Assembly: GCA_946536145.1 (NCBI GenBank)
Contig: CAMNEA010000023.1
Span: forward strand, 1 to 39,149
DNA length: 39,149 nucleotides
Reading direction: 5' to 3'
DNA from: an uncultured Butyrivibrio sp.
GTDB taxonomy: Bacteria; Bacillota; Clostridia; Lachnospirales; Lachnospiraceae
A model generated the notes under the pieces. It searched no databases, had not been told where the DNA came from, and saw only the letters and a list, made by a program, of their open reading frames with translations. Positions 1 to 7,689 of the stretch are shown here, piece by piece (the stretch's first letter is position 1; every line of letters begins with the position of its first letter). The translations under genes were made by a program, and so were the position numbers.

Positions 1-256
1 CAAAAAGAGGCTCCCAGATCTTGGGCATGTAGTCGGTATTTGGCGGGAACATCTCGCCAAGAATGATGAAGAACTGTCCTATCCTGGAGACAAGGACCTT
101 CATATCAAAACCTGTTATCTTTACCGAGAGCGCGCTCATCGCCAGGATCAGGATGACATATATCGGTGCTCTTGACGCCTTCTTATAGGCCTTTTTACCA
201 TTGGGAAGGACGTACTCTTTTGGTTTAAAAATCTTGTCGTAAAAAGTAAGATTCAC
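1..256 (-). CDS. phnE: Phosphonate ABC transporter permease PhnE, N-terminal part only
   Basis: The gene enters from the left edge and its 3' part lies outside the window. Translation from a GTG at 256 gives a protein beginning VNLTFYDKIFKPKEYVLPNG, then a basic stretch and a hydrophobic segment at about residues 28-40, which suits the first membrane span of a PhnE-type permease. A GAGGGG site sits 8 nt before the GTG. The GTG is 5 bp past the phnC stop, so the two genes are probably translationally coupled. The reading PhnE rests mainly on the order phnD-phnC-phnE; only about 85 residues are visible. A general permease of the same operon is the alternative. Confidence 0.8.
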   Translation of the reverse strand, partial: MNLTFYDKIFKPKEYVLPNGKKAYKKASRAPIYVILILAMSALSVKITGFDMKVLVSRIGQFFIILGEMFPPNTDYMPKIWEPLF

Positions 257-261
257 CTGTA

Positions 262-1035
262 TCACCCCTCTTCCTGTAAATTGCCCTCGCGGTCAACCTT
301 TCCTACATAAATGCTGTCAAGAACCTCATCCCATTCAGTGCCCCTGGCAGGTCCGTCAAATACAATCCTGCCCTCTCTTATACCGATAACTCTGTTCGCG
401 TACTTAAGAGCCAGATCTATGTGGTGTATGTTGATAAGGATCGTGATATTCATATCCTCGTTGATCCTCTTGAAGTCTCCCATTACCTGATTGGCTGTAA
501 CAGGGTCAAGAGCAGCAACCGGCTCGTCCGCAAGGATTATCTGGGGGTTCTGGGCAAGCGTCCTTGCAAGAGCAACTCTCTGCTGCTGTCCACCGGAGAG
601 CTGATCCGCGCGTACAAACGCCTTGTCGAGGATGCCGACTTTATCAAGACACTCCAGAGCCTTGATCTTTTCTTCCTTGGTATAGATGCCAAATACCGAT
701 CTGTACCATGGCATATCCGGCACAAATGCTGTAAGAACATTCTTAATGACTGTAGTTCTTGTGATCAGGTTAAAGGACTGGAAAATCATTCCTATCTTTC
801 TTCTGAACCTGCGCAGAGCCTTGCCCGACAGACTCATAACATCAACATCATCCACGGTGAGCTTACCGCTTGTTACATCGTGCATCCTGTTGATAGTACG
901 AATAAGTGTGGACTTACCCGCTCCGGACAGACCGATGATAGCAACGAATTCCCCCTGTTCAATAGACAGATCTATATTTTTTAATCCCTCAAAACCATTT
1001 GGATATACTTTTCCGACGTTCTCAAACCTGATCAT
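262..1035 (-). CDS. phnC: Phosphonate ABC transporter ATP-binding protein PhnC
   Basis: This is the ATPase subunit that powers import of phosphonate or a related oxyanion ligand through PhnE. The 257-residue protein has a Walker A motif GLSGAGKST at about residues 34-42, an ABC signature LSGGQQQ at about 146-152, and a Walker B IILADEP at about 166-172, followed by the D-loop. Length is normal for PhnC. The start is placed at the ATG at 1035, where GGGAG precedes by 8 nt and the protein begins MIRFENVGKVYPNG. The same frame runs open for 39 more codons upstream, but that part comes from the repeat-rich gap and is not conserved-looking. It follows phnD after a 225-bp gap and is 5 bp from phnE. 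Confidence 0.93.
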   Translation of the reverse strand: MIRFENVGKVYPNGFEGLKNIDLSIEQGEFVAIIGLSGAGKSTLIRTINRMHDVTSGKLTVDDVDVMSLSGKALRRFRRKIGMIFQSFNLITRTTVIKNVLTAFVPDMPWYRSVFGIYTKEEKIKALECLDKVGILDKAFVRADQLSGGQQQRVALARTLAQNPQIILADEPVAALDPVTANQVMGDFKRINEDMNITILINIHHIDLALKYANRVIGIREGRIVFDGPARGTEWDEVLDSIYVGKVDREGNLQEEG

Positions 1036-1061
1036 TGTAATTCTCCCAAAAATAATTATGT

Positions 1062-1190
1062 ACTTTCGTGCTTCTTCCTCACGTCTGTAGTGTTTATTAA
1101 CTCTTCGTGATATACGGATTGCTCCGCTTTGCTCTCGCAATCCTACAGACATTCGGAATCCGCACTTTCGTGCTTCTTCCTCACGTCTGT
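1062..1190. repeat. Pair of 27-bp direct repeats around a folded spacer
   Basis: An identical 27-bp sequence occurs at 1062-1088 and 1164-1190; it begins ACTTTCGTGCTTC and ends CACGTCTGT. Between the copies are nested inverted repeats: GTCTGTAG at 1083-1090 with CTACAGAC at 1143-1150, and GGATTGC at 1116-1122 with GCAATCC at 1137-1143. The block lies in the gap between phnD and phnC and is transcribed with them if they form one operon. On the minus strand each repeat contains GAGGAAGAAG, which resembles a ribosome-binding site, but no convincing ORF follows either copy. Confidence 0.75.
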
Positions 1191-1196
1191 TCGGTC

Positions 1197-1246
1197 TTCA
1201 AGGTCACATGATGCATAGTGCAAGCACTGCATCATGTGACTTTGAA
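1197..1246. repeat. Long hairpin just downstream of phnD
   Basis: GTCACATGATGCA at 1203-1215 pairs perfectly with TGCATCATGTGAC at 1228-1240. Inside, GTGC and GCAC (1218-1227) pair around AA after a two-base bulge. Outside, TTCAA and TTGAA extend the stem past one mismatch. It begins 15 bp after the phnD stop on the sense strand. It has no T run on either side, so it is not a standard intrinsic terminator. It could protect the phnD mRNA 3' end or mark an RNA processing site, which would make phnD more abundant than phnC and phnE. Confidence 0.75.
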
Positions 1247-1260
1247 TCCCTATATCACTC

Positions 1261-2382
1261 TCATTGCATTGATTTGATGAGTTCCTGAGCAGCTCTCTCA
1301 GACTCGTAGTCCTCTGCCTTGGCCTCAACGTATCCGTTGTGGTTGTAGATAGAGATTACTTCCTTACCTGCATCTGTGTTGCCGATGTTGATGAATGCCT
1401 GTGTAAGCGCTGCCTTGAAAGCATCGTCCATAACCTGGGATGTCTTGCTTACGCTGATGGTGTCATTGTAGATACCGTCTGTAACGCCGATAACATTGGT
1501 CTCATCCCAGATGCTGTCTGTTCTGCCAAACTCAGTTGTCCACTTCTCCTCGTTGTCACGTCTTGCATCTGCATAGCAGCAAAGAACGTCGATCTGGCCT
1601 GAAGCAAGTCTTGCGAATGCGTTACCGTAAGAATCAGCCTGTACAGCATGTGTAAGGTCTGTGATGTGCTTCTCGTAGTTCTCCTGAAGCCAGAGTGAAG
1701 GATAGATATATCCTGCTGATGAAGAAGAGTTCATTACGCTCCAGTTGAGGCCGTCAAGATCTTCCCATGTGATCTGCTCACCGCCGTTTACCTTGGCAGC
1801 AATAGCCTGGCCTGCCTCTGAAGGTCCTGCGATGATAAGTCCACGGTAGAATGTTACCTGGTTATCAGGTGTAGGCTCAGTGGGCTTGTTGTCATTCCAT
1901 GTCTTGGCATCAGGGCTCTCGATTGAAAGACCGTCTCTCGTTGCTGTAAGGATTACATCACATCCATCCTCGTAAAGTACATAAGTACCACCGGGAATAA
2001 GACCTACATCTATTGTTCCCGCTGAAAGGCCCTCACCTACGGCCTCATAGCTTGTTCCGACAGTGATGTCAACCTCACCAACCTCATATCCAAGGCCGGC
2101 CAGCTCGCTTGAAAGAAGCTCCTTCAGAGGCTCTGTTGCTGTAACGATCTCATCAGGATCACGTGAAGGTACAAAACCTATTGTGAGCTTGTCGATCTTT
2201 ACATTTTCTGCAGGAGTCTCTACAGCTTCTGTGCTACCTGAAGCTTCTGTAGTCTCTGCAGTTTCTGTTGCAGCATTCTCAGTCTTCTCTGCTGCTGTTT
2301 CTGTTGATGCAGAATTGCCGCATCCTGCAAGCATTGCTACACATGAAATGCCTGCAATCATTGTTGCAAAAAATCTCTTCAT
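1261..2382 (-). CDS. phnD: Phosphonate ABC transporter substrate-binding lipoprotein PhnD
   Basis: This is the surface-anchored binding protein of the phosphonate-type importer. The 373-residue product starts with a lipoprotein signal, MKRFFATMIAGISCVAMLAG, with the lipobox cysteine at residue 21. A Thr/Glu/Ala-rich linker follows. The mature part reads as a PhnD/SsuA-like periplasmic-binding fold: IGFVPSRDPDEI, then YEAVGEGLSAGTIDVGLIPGGTYVLY, then SSSSAGYIYPSLWL and SGQIDVLCCYADARR. Start at 2382 is supported by GGAGGAATT directly upstream; an upstream in-frame TTG would add residues encoded by the leader hairpin and is rejected. It is first in the operon. The true ligand could be phosphonate, phosphite or another small anion. 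Confidence 0.92.
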   Translation of the reverse strand: MKRFFATMIAGISCVAMLAGCGNSASTETAAEKTENAATETAETTEASGSTEAVETPAENVKIDKLTIGFVPSRDPDEIVTATEPLKELLSSELAGLGYEVGEVDITVGTSYEAVGEGLSAGTIDVGLIPGGTYVLYEDGCDVILTATRDGLSIESPDAKTWNDNKPTEPTPDNQVTFYRGLIIAGPSEAGQAIAAKVNGGEQITWEDLDGLNWSVMNSSSSAGYIYPSLWLQENYEKHITDLTHAVQADSYGNAFARLASGQIDVLCCYADARRDNEEKWTTEFGRTDSIWDETNVIGVTDGIYNDTISVSKTSQVMDDAFKAALTQAFINIGNTDAGKEVISIYNHNGYVEAKAEDYESERAAQELIKSMQ

Positions 2383-2424
2383 AATTCCTCCTGCCTTATA
2401 AAGGCTTTTGTTGATTTTTTTCGC

Positions 2425-2455
2425 AAAAAAAGCCCCATGTGTATTCCACATGGGG
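2425..2455 (-). terminator. Intrinsic terminator in the phnD leader (possible attenuator)
   Basis: On the minus strand CCCCATGTG (2447-2455 strand-reversed) pairs with CACATGGGG (2433-2441) around a 5-nt loop, giving 9 perfect pairs. One C and then seven T residues (2425-2431) follow. It lies 43 bp before the phnD start. It either ends transcripts from the GH30 gene, which stops 111 bp upstream, or, given the promoter at 2480-2508, controls read-through into phnD. Confidence 0.75.
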
Positions 2456-2479
2456 TTTCCTTGCAACTACACGACACAA

Positions 2480-2508
2480 AGTTTAATGTATACATTTATA
2501 TTTGTCAA
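2480..2508 (-). promoter_or_regulatory. Sigma-A type promoter for phnD
   Basis: The minus strand shows a perfect -35 TTGACA (2503-2508), a 17-bp spacer, and a -10 TAAACT (2480-2485). Transcription would start near 2473, giving a leader of about 90 nt that includes the terminator hairpin at 2425-2455. No other good promoter is seen between the GH30 gene and phnD. Confidence 0.6.
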
Positions 2509-2566
2509 TGAAATCTTGATAACGTAAGACTTCCTGAATAATAATTCATGAAGCTGCAAAGTACTT

Positions 2567-3907
2567 TTACATGTAGTATGAAACCGTCTTTATGGAATGA
2601 GGACTAAGCGTAATCTGCGTTGATGAGTTGCCTTCCTTAATATTCACCGGTATCTCTTTGTCCGATTTGTTAAGAATGACCACGACCCTCTCTCCATCCG
2701 GGTTTGCAAAAGCAGCACTGTCTATTTCATCAGTGTAGCTTGTGCTCCATATGAGATCTGCTCCCTCTTTGATATGTCTTGAGAAATGACCTATATAATA
2801 GTAGGAAAGCTTCTTCTCATAATCATCTCCCGACTTATTTGCCTTTATTGGAGCATCGCAGAAATTGCCGACATGATTAGGTCCGCCCTCATAGTCCACC
2901 ATGAGGTTCCAGTCGATTATCGCATTGCAGCCGCCCTTAAGATTACCCATCATCTGGTGGGCATACATCTCAGCGTTATGAACATCTCCTGCGCCGGCCA
3001 GGATCGAGTACTCAACACATCCCTCTGTGAAAAAGATCTCTTTATCGGGATAGTGCTTCCTGATAAGGCGAAGCACGTCAAAGTGATCTCCGGTATACCA
3101 GTGAACGGCGCATCCGGAGACGTATTCATCCGCGCCGGGTGTCCCCAGTATCTCCTTTAGCCTGTCATAGGCGACTTCCTTGTTGTGATCCCACACAAAG
3201 ATCCTTACATCATCTAAAAGATCCGCCTTCTTAAGGGCAGGGCCAAGGAAGTTTGCGACAAAGTCCGCCTCCTCATTGGCTGTATACACGCAGGAGTCCC
3301 AGGTCTGTGTTGCCATTGGCTCATTCTGTATAGTTGTAAAAGAAATGTCGATTCCTCTCTTTTTGTATTCCTGAATAAACTTAACAAAATATGATGCCCA
3401 GAGCTGTCTGTACTCATCTTTCAGCTTACCGCCGTGGTTCATCTCGCCGTTCGTCTTCATAAATGGCGGCGGTGACCAGGGCGCCATCATAAGTTTCAGC
3501 CCTCTGCCAAGTTCTTTCTCTGCTTCTTTGATCATGGGAATGATCTCTTTTTCATCATGGGAGATATCAAAGCTCTCCAGGGTCTCGTCCCCTTCATTAA
3601 TATATGTGTAGTTCCCAAGCGCAAAATCGCAGCTGTTCATATGTATGCGGCCCATATTGTATCTAAGACCGCCCTCTCCAAAAAGGTCGTTTATAAGCGC
3701 TTTTTTCCTGCTTTCCGAAAGACCGCTGTAGGTGTGAGCTGCGGCTTCTGTAAAAGCGCCTCCGAATCCGCGGATGGTAGTCTCCTTCTCATCGGGGTAG
3801 ACAACTACCAGTTTCATCTCTCCCGCCGGCCCCAGATCCTGCCCGGAGGACTCACTCCAGTATTTTCCAAGGGCTCTGTCGGTCTCTGTAATTCTTATAT
3901 CTTTCAT
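2567..3907 (-). CDS. Glycoside hydrolase family 30 enzyme, cytoplasmic
   Basis: This is a retaining glycosidase of the GH30 (glucosylceramidase-like) family. The 446-residue protein carries the family landmarks RGFGGAFTEA (about 46-55), MAPWSPPPFMKTNG (about 141-154), the acid/base motif TIQNEP with E196, and the nucleophile motif FFTEGC with E295. A C-terminal beta domain ends in DGERVVVILNKSDKEIPV. There is no signal peptide, so it should act inside the cell on oligosaccharides brought in by the ABC transporter at 5012-9117. It overlaps the LacI gene by 4 bp (ATGA), so the two are co-translated. Subfamily and substrate (beta-glucoside, beta-xyloside or beta-1,6-glucan) cannot be fixed from motifs. 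Confidence 0.9.
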   Translation of the reverse strand: MKDIRITETDRALGKYWSESSGQDLGPAGEMKLVVVYPDEKETTIRGFGGAFTEAAAHTYSGLSESRKKALINDLFGEGGLRYNMGRIHMNSCDFALGNYTYINEGDETLESFDISHDEKEIIPMIKEAEKELGRGLKLMMAPWSPPPFMKTNGEMNHGGKLKDEYRQLWASYFVKFIQEYKKRGIDISFTTIQNEPMATQTWDSCVYTANEEADFVANFLGPALKKADLLDDVRIFVWDHNKEVAYDRLKEILGTPGADEYVSGCAVHWYTGDHFDVLRLIRKHYPDKEIFFTEGCVEYSILAGAGDVHNAEMYAHQMMGNLKGGCNAIIDWNLMVDYEGGPNHVGNFCDAPIKANKSGDDYEKKLSYYYIGHFSRHIKEGADLIWSTSYTDEIDSAAFANPDGERVVVILNKSDKEIPVNIKEGNSSTQITLSPHSIKTVSYYM

Positions 3908-4917
3908 GATAAATCCTTTGCTGTTGTTGAATCGCGCGGGATTATCCTTCCATTTAGGGTTATCAGCTTTCCGGACTCTCCGTTTATCATCCGTATAAGC
4001 TGTTCTACTGCTATGATGCCCTGCTTCTCAAAGTATGTCCTTATGGTGGTAACAGAAGGACTCACAAGCCTGGTGGTCTCTATGTCATCGCATCCTATCA
4101 CGCTTACCTGTTCCGGAACCTTTACTCCTGCGTTTCTAAGCGCCTCGACTACTCCGATGGCACTGAGATCGTTAGATGCAAAGATCGCATCGGGAAGCTG
4201 TTTGCCTGATTCTATAAATTCAAGTACTGACTCATAGGCTGTCACACGTTCAAAGTCGCCTTTAAGAATGTAATCCTCATCAACGACGATACCTGCTTTC
4301 CTAAGGGCCTCAAAGAAACCTTTCCTACGCTCTATGTTATCGTAGTTGTCCTTGACTCCTTCAATATACATAAACTTCTTGTGCCCAAGCTCTAAAAGAA
4401 ATTTTGCTGCCTGTTCTCCTCCGTTGTAGGAATCAAAAACAACACTCGATGACTTCTCTCCCACAAGGATCCTGTCTATGTACACCGTAGGTATTCCCTG
4501 ATCCTTAAGTATCTGCGCCTGCCGCTCACCGATTGCAGAGTTTAAAATGATTGCTCCGTCAACCCTGTGTCCCAGGATATTTGCAATAATATGCGAAGGC
4601 TGCGAGCTCAAAAATATCTCAAGCTCATAGCCGCCTTCCTGGCAGGCCCTGTAGATGGAATCAGACAGTTCGCCGTAATATGGTCCTCTTATTGCTCCGA
4701 GAAACAGCCCCAGCACACCGGTTGCCTGCGCCTTTAGATTCCTGCCGTTCAGATTGGGTGTATAATTAAGTCTCCTGGCAACCTCAAGTACCTTTTCCTT
4801 GGTGTCGGGACTTAGGACATTCACGTTATTAAGGGCATTTGATACAGTAGAAATGGATACTCCCGCTTCTTTTGCCACATCTTTAATTGTTATCTTTTTG
4901 CTTCTTTCTTTTGACAA
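3904..4917 (-). CDS. LacI-family transcriptional regulator
   Basis: This is a 337-residue sugar-responsive repressor. The N-terminal helix-turn-helix reads ITIKDVAKEAGVSISTVSNA with the LacI hinge near RLNYTPNLNGRNL (about residues 52-64). The rest is a periplasmic-binding-like sensor domain with SVIGCDDIETTRLVSPSVTT near the C-terminus. The start is a TTG at 4917 with AGAGG 9 nt upstream. It is followed by the GH30 gene with a 4-bp overlap and preceded by the transporter genes. The natural targets are the AAAACGTTTT-type palindromes at 6711-6724, 9147-9166 and 9271-9283, which have the central CG step common in LacI-family operators. This assignment is inference from position. Confidence 0.92.
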   Translation of the reverse strand: MSKERSKKITIKDVAKEAGVSISTVSNALNNVNVLSPDTKEKVLEVARRLNYTPNLNGRNLKAQATGVLGLFLGAIRGPYYGELSDSIYRACQEGGYELEIFLSSQPSHIIANILGHRVDGAIILNSAIGERQAQILKDQGIPTVYIDRILVGEKSSSVVFDSYNGGEQAAKFLLELGHKKFMYIEGVKDNYDNIERRKGFFEALRKAGIVVDEDYILKGDFERVTAYESVLEFIESGKQLPDAIFASNDLSAIGVVEALRNAGVKVPEQVSVIGCDDIETTRLVSPSVTTIRTYFEKQGIIAVEQLIRMINGESGKLITLNGRIIPRDSTTAKDLS

Positions 4918-4943
4918 GACAGATACCTCTTTTTCGATATCAT

Positions 4944-4989
4944 CCGCAAATTCTTATCTGCGGCAGAGGGCAACTCTTTACCCTCTGCC
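4944..4989 (-). other. Two overlapping hairpins in the leader of the LacI gene
   Basis: GGCAGAGGG (4962-4970) pairs with CCCTCTGCC (4981-4989), a 9-bp stem. CCGCA (4944-4948) can pair with TGCGG (4959-4963). The two share bases at 4962-4963, so they compete. Neither is followed by a T run on the minus strand. They lie between the -10 box at 4990-4995 and the LacI start at 4917, so they could tune translation or simply close the upstream transporter mRNA. Confidence 0.55.
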
Positions 4990-4995
4990 ATTATA
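4990..4995 (-). promoter_or_regulatory. -10 box for the lacI-GH30 pair
   Basis: A consensus TATAAT is read on the minus strand just after the stop of the solute-binding protein gene. The -35 region at the right spacing is poor, so the promoter is weak, activated, or not real. It would give the regulator and hydrolase their own transcript. Confidence 0.4.
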
Positions 4996-5011
4996 TCATA
5001 ATTAGATTAAA

Positions 5012-6676
5012 TCACTTGTAAGAATACTCCTCACAGTATGCCTGCCACTGTTTGGTGTACTCCTCGCGGCACTTATCTATTCCGGCTTCCTTCATCTTGC
5101 TTCTGAACTCTTCAACTGCTGCGTCAACATCATCCACAAGTCCTGCCTCAAGAGGTGCAAGATACTGCCTCATAACGTTGCTTACTGCTGATCTCTCAGC
5201 GCTGTATGTATCATAGTTCTCTGAGAATCCGTCATAGATATTTACATTGGGGAACTTGGTCTTTTCGCCGAGAACCGCATACTTGTCAAACATCTCCTGA
5301 AGAGCTACATCTGTCCTCTGAGGAAGCTTGGTGTCGCCGTTTCTGAGGTTCCATGTGTTGAATCCCTCATAAGGGAATGTAGGTGTCTCTCCGGCTTCTT
5401 CCTGGATGTTCTTGTAGATGCCGTCTGCCACGTCATAGTGTGTTCCCTTAATACCGTACTGCATAAGCGCATTCACTTCGTCATCGCAAAGAAGTGTCTG
5501 AAGAACAAGAAGTGCTCTCTCGGGATTCTTGCAGCCCCTTACAATAGCTGTTCCGTTCTGAGTTGCATGTCCGGGATAGATGATTCCGTTTGTCTCACCG
5601 TATGCAACGTAGCCTGACTCCCATCCCTCGCCTGCATTTTCAAAATCAGCTATTGCTGTGATCTGCTTGTTGGGGTTCTGTCCTGCAACCTCAGCAACGC
5701 ACAGTCCATTTTTGTATGCATCCGAGTTGTTTGTGTCAGAAAGAGCACTCTTTGACCAGAAACCTAGATCTGCCCACTTCTTCATAAGCTTCATGTCGTC
5801 TACAAAATCATCTGAATACCAGTAATCGTAAACATCTGCAGGTGAATCATAGTTAGCCGCAAGACCGTAATCAAGTCCGTTGTTGGCTACCCAGGGATAT
5901 TTGAAGTTCAGAGCCCATGCTGCATCAAATCCTGTCTTAAGTCCCTGGCTCTCTTCTGTTGTAACTGTAAGAAGTCCCTGGTTAGGCTCATTTTCCTGGA
6001 TTCCAAGAAGATATGCCTCAAGATTCTCAAGTGAGTCCGGAACAGGAAGGTTATATTTTGCCCTGAGGTCTTCTCTGTACTTGACACCGTTGCACACATA
6101 CTCAGGCCATGTGTTCGGGATTGCATAGATTTTGCCGCCAACCCTGCACATATTGAGATTTGCATCGCCTACAAGTGCCTTCAGGTCTGGTGCTACCGAG
6201 TCGAGCATGTCATCAAGTTCTTCAAAAGCTCCGCTGCTTGCAAGCTGACCATAGTTGAGCCAGTTTGCTATATAGATAAGGTCTGCGCTCTGCGCTGTGA
6301 TCTCATTGGCATACTTCTGCTGGAAATCAGTCCAGGTAGAGAACTGCATATCGATCGTGGCATTGCACTTCTCAAGGAGCTTCTCGTTGATCGCGCCTTC
6401 CACCATCTCCTCATCCTGAGGTGCATCGCCCATAACGTAGAATACCAGGTCAACCTGATCTGACAGATCTATCCCCTGAGCCTCTTCCTGGGCTGCACTC
6501 TCCGATGGAGCCTGAGTCGTCTCTTCTTTGGTCTCCTCCTGTGCTGCAGGGATCTGTGTTACTCCTTCTGCCTCGAGCTGGTCTGCTGCAGATTGTGTAC
6601 CTGCACTTCCGCATCCCACAGCTGCCCCCGCCAGCATTGTCATTGACAATAGCACGCTTAAAACTTTCCTTTTCAT
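5012..6676 (-). CDS. Sugar ABC transporter solute-binding lipoprotein (LplA-like)
   Basis: This 554-residue extracellular binding protein captures the oligosaccharide for the two permeases encoded upstream. It begins MKRKVLSVLLSMTMLAGAAV and has a lipidation cysteine at residue 22, then an Ala/Glu/Thr/Gln-rich linker to about residue 50. The body reads as a family 1 solute-binding protein of the large LplA type: VDLVFYVMGDAPQDEEMVEGAINEKL, WTDFQQKYANEITA and RVGGKIYAIPNTWPE. GGAGG lies 7 nt before the ATG at 6676. No ATPase is encoded nearby; this class usually shares a general MsmK-type ATPase encoded elsewhere. The gene is preceded by a palindrome and a hairpin that may set its expression apart from the permeases. 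Confidence 0.9.
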   Translation of the reverse strand: MKRKVLSVLLSMTMLAGAAVGCGSAGTQSAADQLEAEGVTQIPAAQEETKEETTQAPSESAAQEEAQGIDLSDQVDLVFYVMGDAPQDEEMVEGAINEKLLEKCNATIDMQFSTWTDFQQKYANEITAQSADLIYIANWLNYGQLASSGAFEELDDMLDSVAPDLKALVGDANLNMCRVGGKIYAIPNTWPEYVCNGVKYREDLRAKYNLPVPDSLENLEAYLLGIQENEPNQGLLTVTTEESQGLKTGFDAAWALNFKYPWVANNGLDYGLAANYDSPADVYDYWYSDDFVDDMKLMKKWADLGFWSKSALSDTNNSDAYKNGLCVAEVAGQNPNKQITAIADFENAGEGWESGYVAYGETNGIIYPGHATQNGTAIVRGCKNPERALLVLQTLLCDDEVNALMQYGIKGTHYDVADGIYKNIQEEAGETPTFPYEGFNTWNLRNGDTKLPQRTDVALQEMFDKYAVLGEKTKFPNVNIYDGFSENYDTYSAERSAVSNVMRQYLAPLEAGLVDDVDAAVEEFRSKMKEAGIDKCREEYTKQWQAYCEEYSYK

Positions 6677-6710
6677 GTCTGCCTCCTTTTTTCTTTGAAA
6701 AGATTGTTTG

Positions 6711-6724
6711 TAAAAACGTTTTTA
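6711..6724. promoter_or_regulatory. Probable LacI-family operator before the binding-protein gene
   Basis: TAAAAACGTTTTTA is a perfect 14-bp palindrome. The same 14 bp is the core of the palindrome at 9147-9166. It lies 35 bp upstream of the binding-protein start with no clear promoter around it, so a bound regulator might act as a roadblock or contact the distant operators. Confidence 0.6.
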
Positions 6725-6729
6725 TTTTT

Positions 6730-6752
6730 GCCGATAAAAAACTTTTATCAGC
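6730..6752. other. Hairpin between permease 2 and the binding-protein gene
   Basis: GCCGATAAA (6730-6738) pairs with TTTATCAGC (6744-6752), with one G-U type pair and a 5-nt loop. It overlaps the stop codon of permease 2. No T run follows on the minus strand. An RNA stability or processing role between operon genes is possible. Confidence 0.4.
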
Positions 6753-7674
6753 CTTTTACCGCTCCGACTGTGATTCCTGATACAAAGAATCTCTGAACAA
6801 ACGGATAGAACAAAAGAACAGGACCCGTGGCTACTACAGCCATCGCAAGCTTGACTGACTCTGTCGGAAGCTCTGCGGTCTTCATACTTACATTTGATGC
6901 CATCTGCTTCATCGCTGTTGTGGCATTAAGCAGGTCGTAGAGATAGAACTGCAGCTGCCAGGTGGATGAATTGGTGCTGAACATCGACGATCTGTACCAG
7001 TCATTCCAGTAGCCCAGTGCCAGGAAAAGACCTACCGTAGCAAGTCCCGGCTTAAGCACCGGAAGTACGATCCTGAAAAATATGGTAAAGTGTCCTGCTC
7101 CGTCAATCTTGGCCGACTCCGTTATGGCATCCGGAACCGCTCCCACAATGAAAGTTCTCATAAGGATAACAAGAAACGGACTCATAAGAGCGGGGAACCA
7201 GATCGGAATTGTCGAGCCCTTCAAATTAAGTACATTGGCATACATCAGATACCATGGGATCATTCCTCCTCCGAATATACTTGTAAAATATATAAGGAAG
7301 GAAACCGTGTTTCTGTGCTTGAACTCCTTTCTCGAAATGACATAGCCTGTCAGTGTGATCATCATAAGTCCGAGGCCGGTTCCGACAATCGTATAGTAGA
7401 ATGTCATCTTGTAGGCCTGAAGTATATCCTTGGGTGAGCGAAAGATCGTCTGATAAGCTGAAAAAGTAAAGTCCCTCGGAAGAAGCGAATACCCCTTTAC
7501 AAGGATCGTGGTGTTGTCTGTAAAAGAACCCGAAACAATGATGATAAAAGGCAGCACACATATGATGGATCCAAGGACAAGTAGTGTATAGGCTATTGCC
7601 TCAAACACTTTTGTTCCCGTGGATTTTTTTATAGTCTTTTGAACCGTCGGTTCATAATCCATATCTTTTGACAT
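6748..7674 (-). CDS. Sugar ABC transporter permease (LplC/YtcP-like)
   Basis: This 308-residue inner-membrane permease is the second channel subunit of the carbohydrate importer. A cytoplasmic N-terminus is followed by a first span around residues 25-48 (AIAYTLLVLGSIICVLPFIII) and about five more spans. The coupling-helix (EAA) motif reads AITESAKIDGAGHFTIFFRI, typical of the MalG-side permeases. The C-terminus FVQRFFVSGITVGAVKG is characteristic of the YtcP/LplC group. AAAGGAG precedes the ATG at 7674. It follows permease 1 after 15 bp. Confidence 0.92.
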   Translation of the reverse strand: MSKDMDYEPTVQKTIKKSTGTKVFEAIAYTLLVLGSIICVLPFIIIVSGSFTDNTTILVKGYSLLPRDFTFSAYQTIFRSPKDILQAYKMTFYYTIVGTGLGLMMITLTGYVISRKEFKHRNTVSFLIYFTSIFGGGMIPWYLMYANVLNLKGSTIPIWFPALMSPFLVILMRTFIVGAVPDAITESAKIDGAGHFTIFFRIVLPVLKPGLATVGLFLALGYWNDWYRSSMFSTNSSTWQLQFYLYDLLNATTAMKQMASNVSMKTAELPTESVKLAMAVVATGPVLLFYPFVQRFFVSGITVGAVKG

Positions 7675-7689
7675 CTTACGGCTCCTTTC

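Noticed and set aside
421-984. Open frame on the plus strand opposite phnC
   Set aside because: It is antisense to a clear gene, has no ribosome site and shows no recognisable protein features.
1036-1152. N-terminal extension of PhnC by 39 codons
   Set aside because: The added residues come from the repeat region, lack family character, and the inner ATG at 1035 has a good ribosome site.
1143-1328. Small minus-strand frame across the phnD end and the 27-bp repeat
   Set aside because: It overlaps phnD in another frame and runs into the repeat; no start signal supports it.
2383-2466. Upstream TTG start for PhnD
   Set aside because: It would translate the terminator hairpin and hide the lipoprotein signal; the ATG at 2382 has GGAGGAATT.
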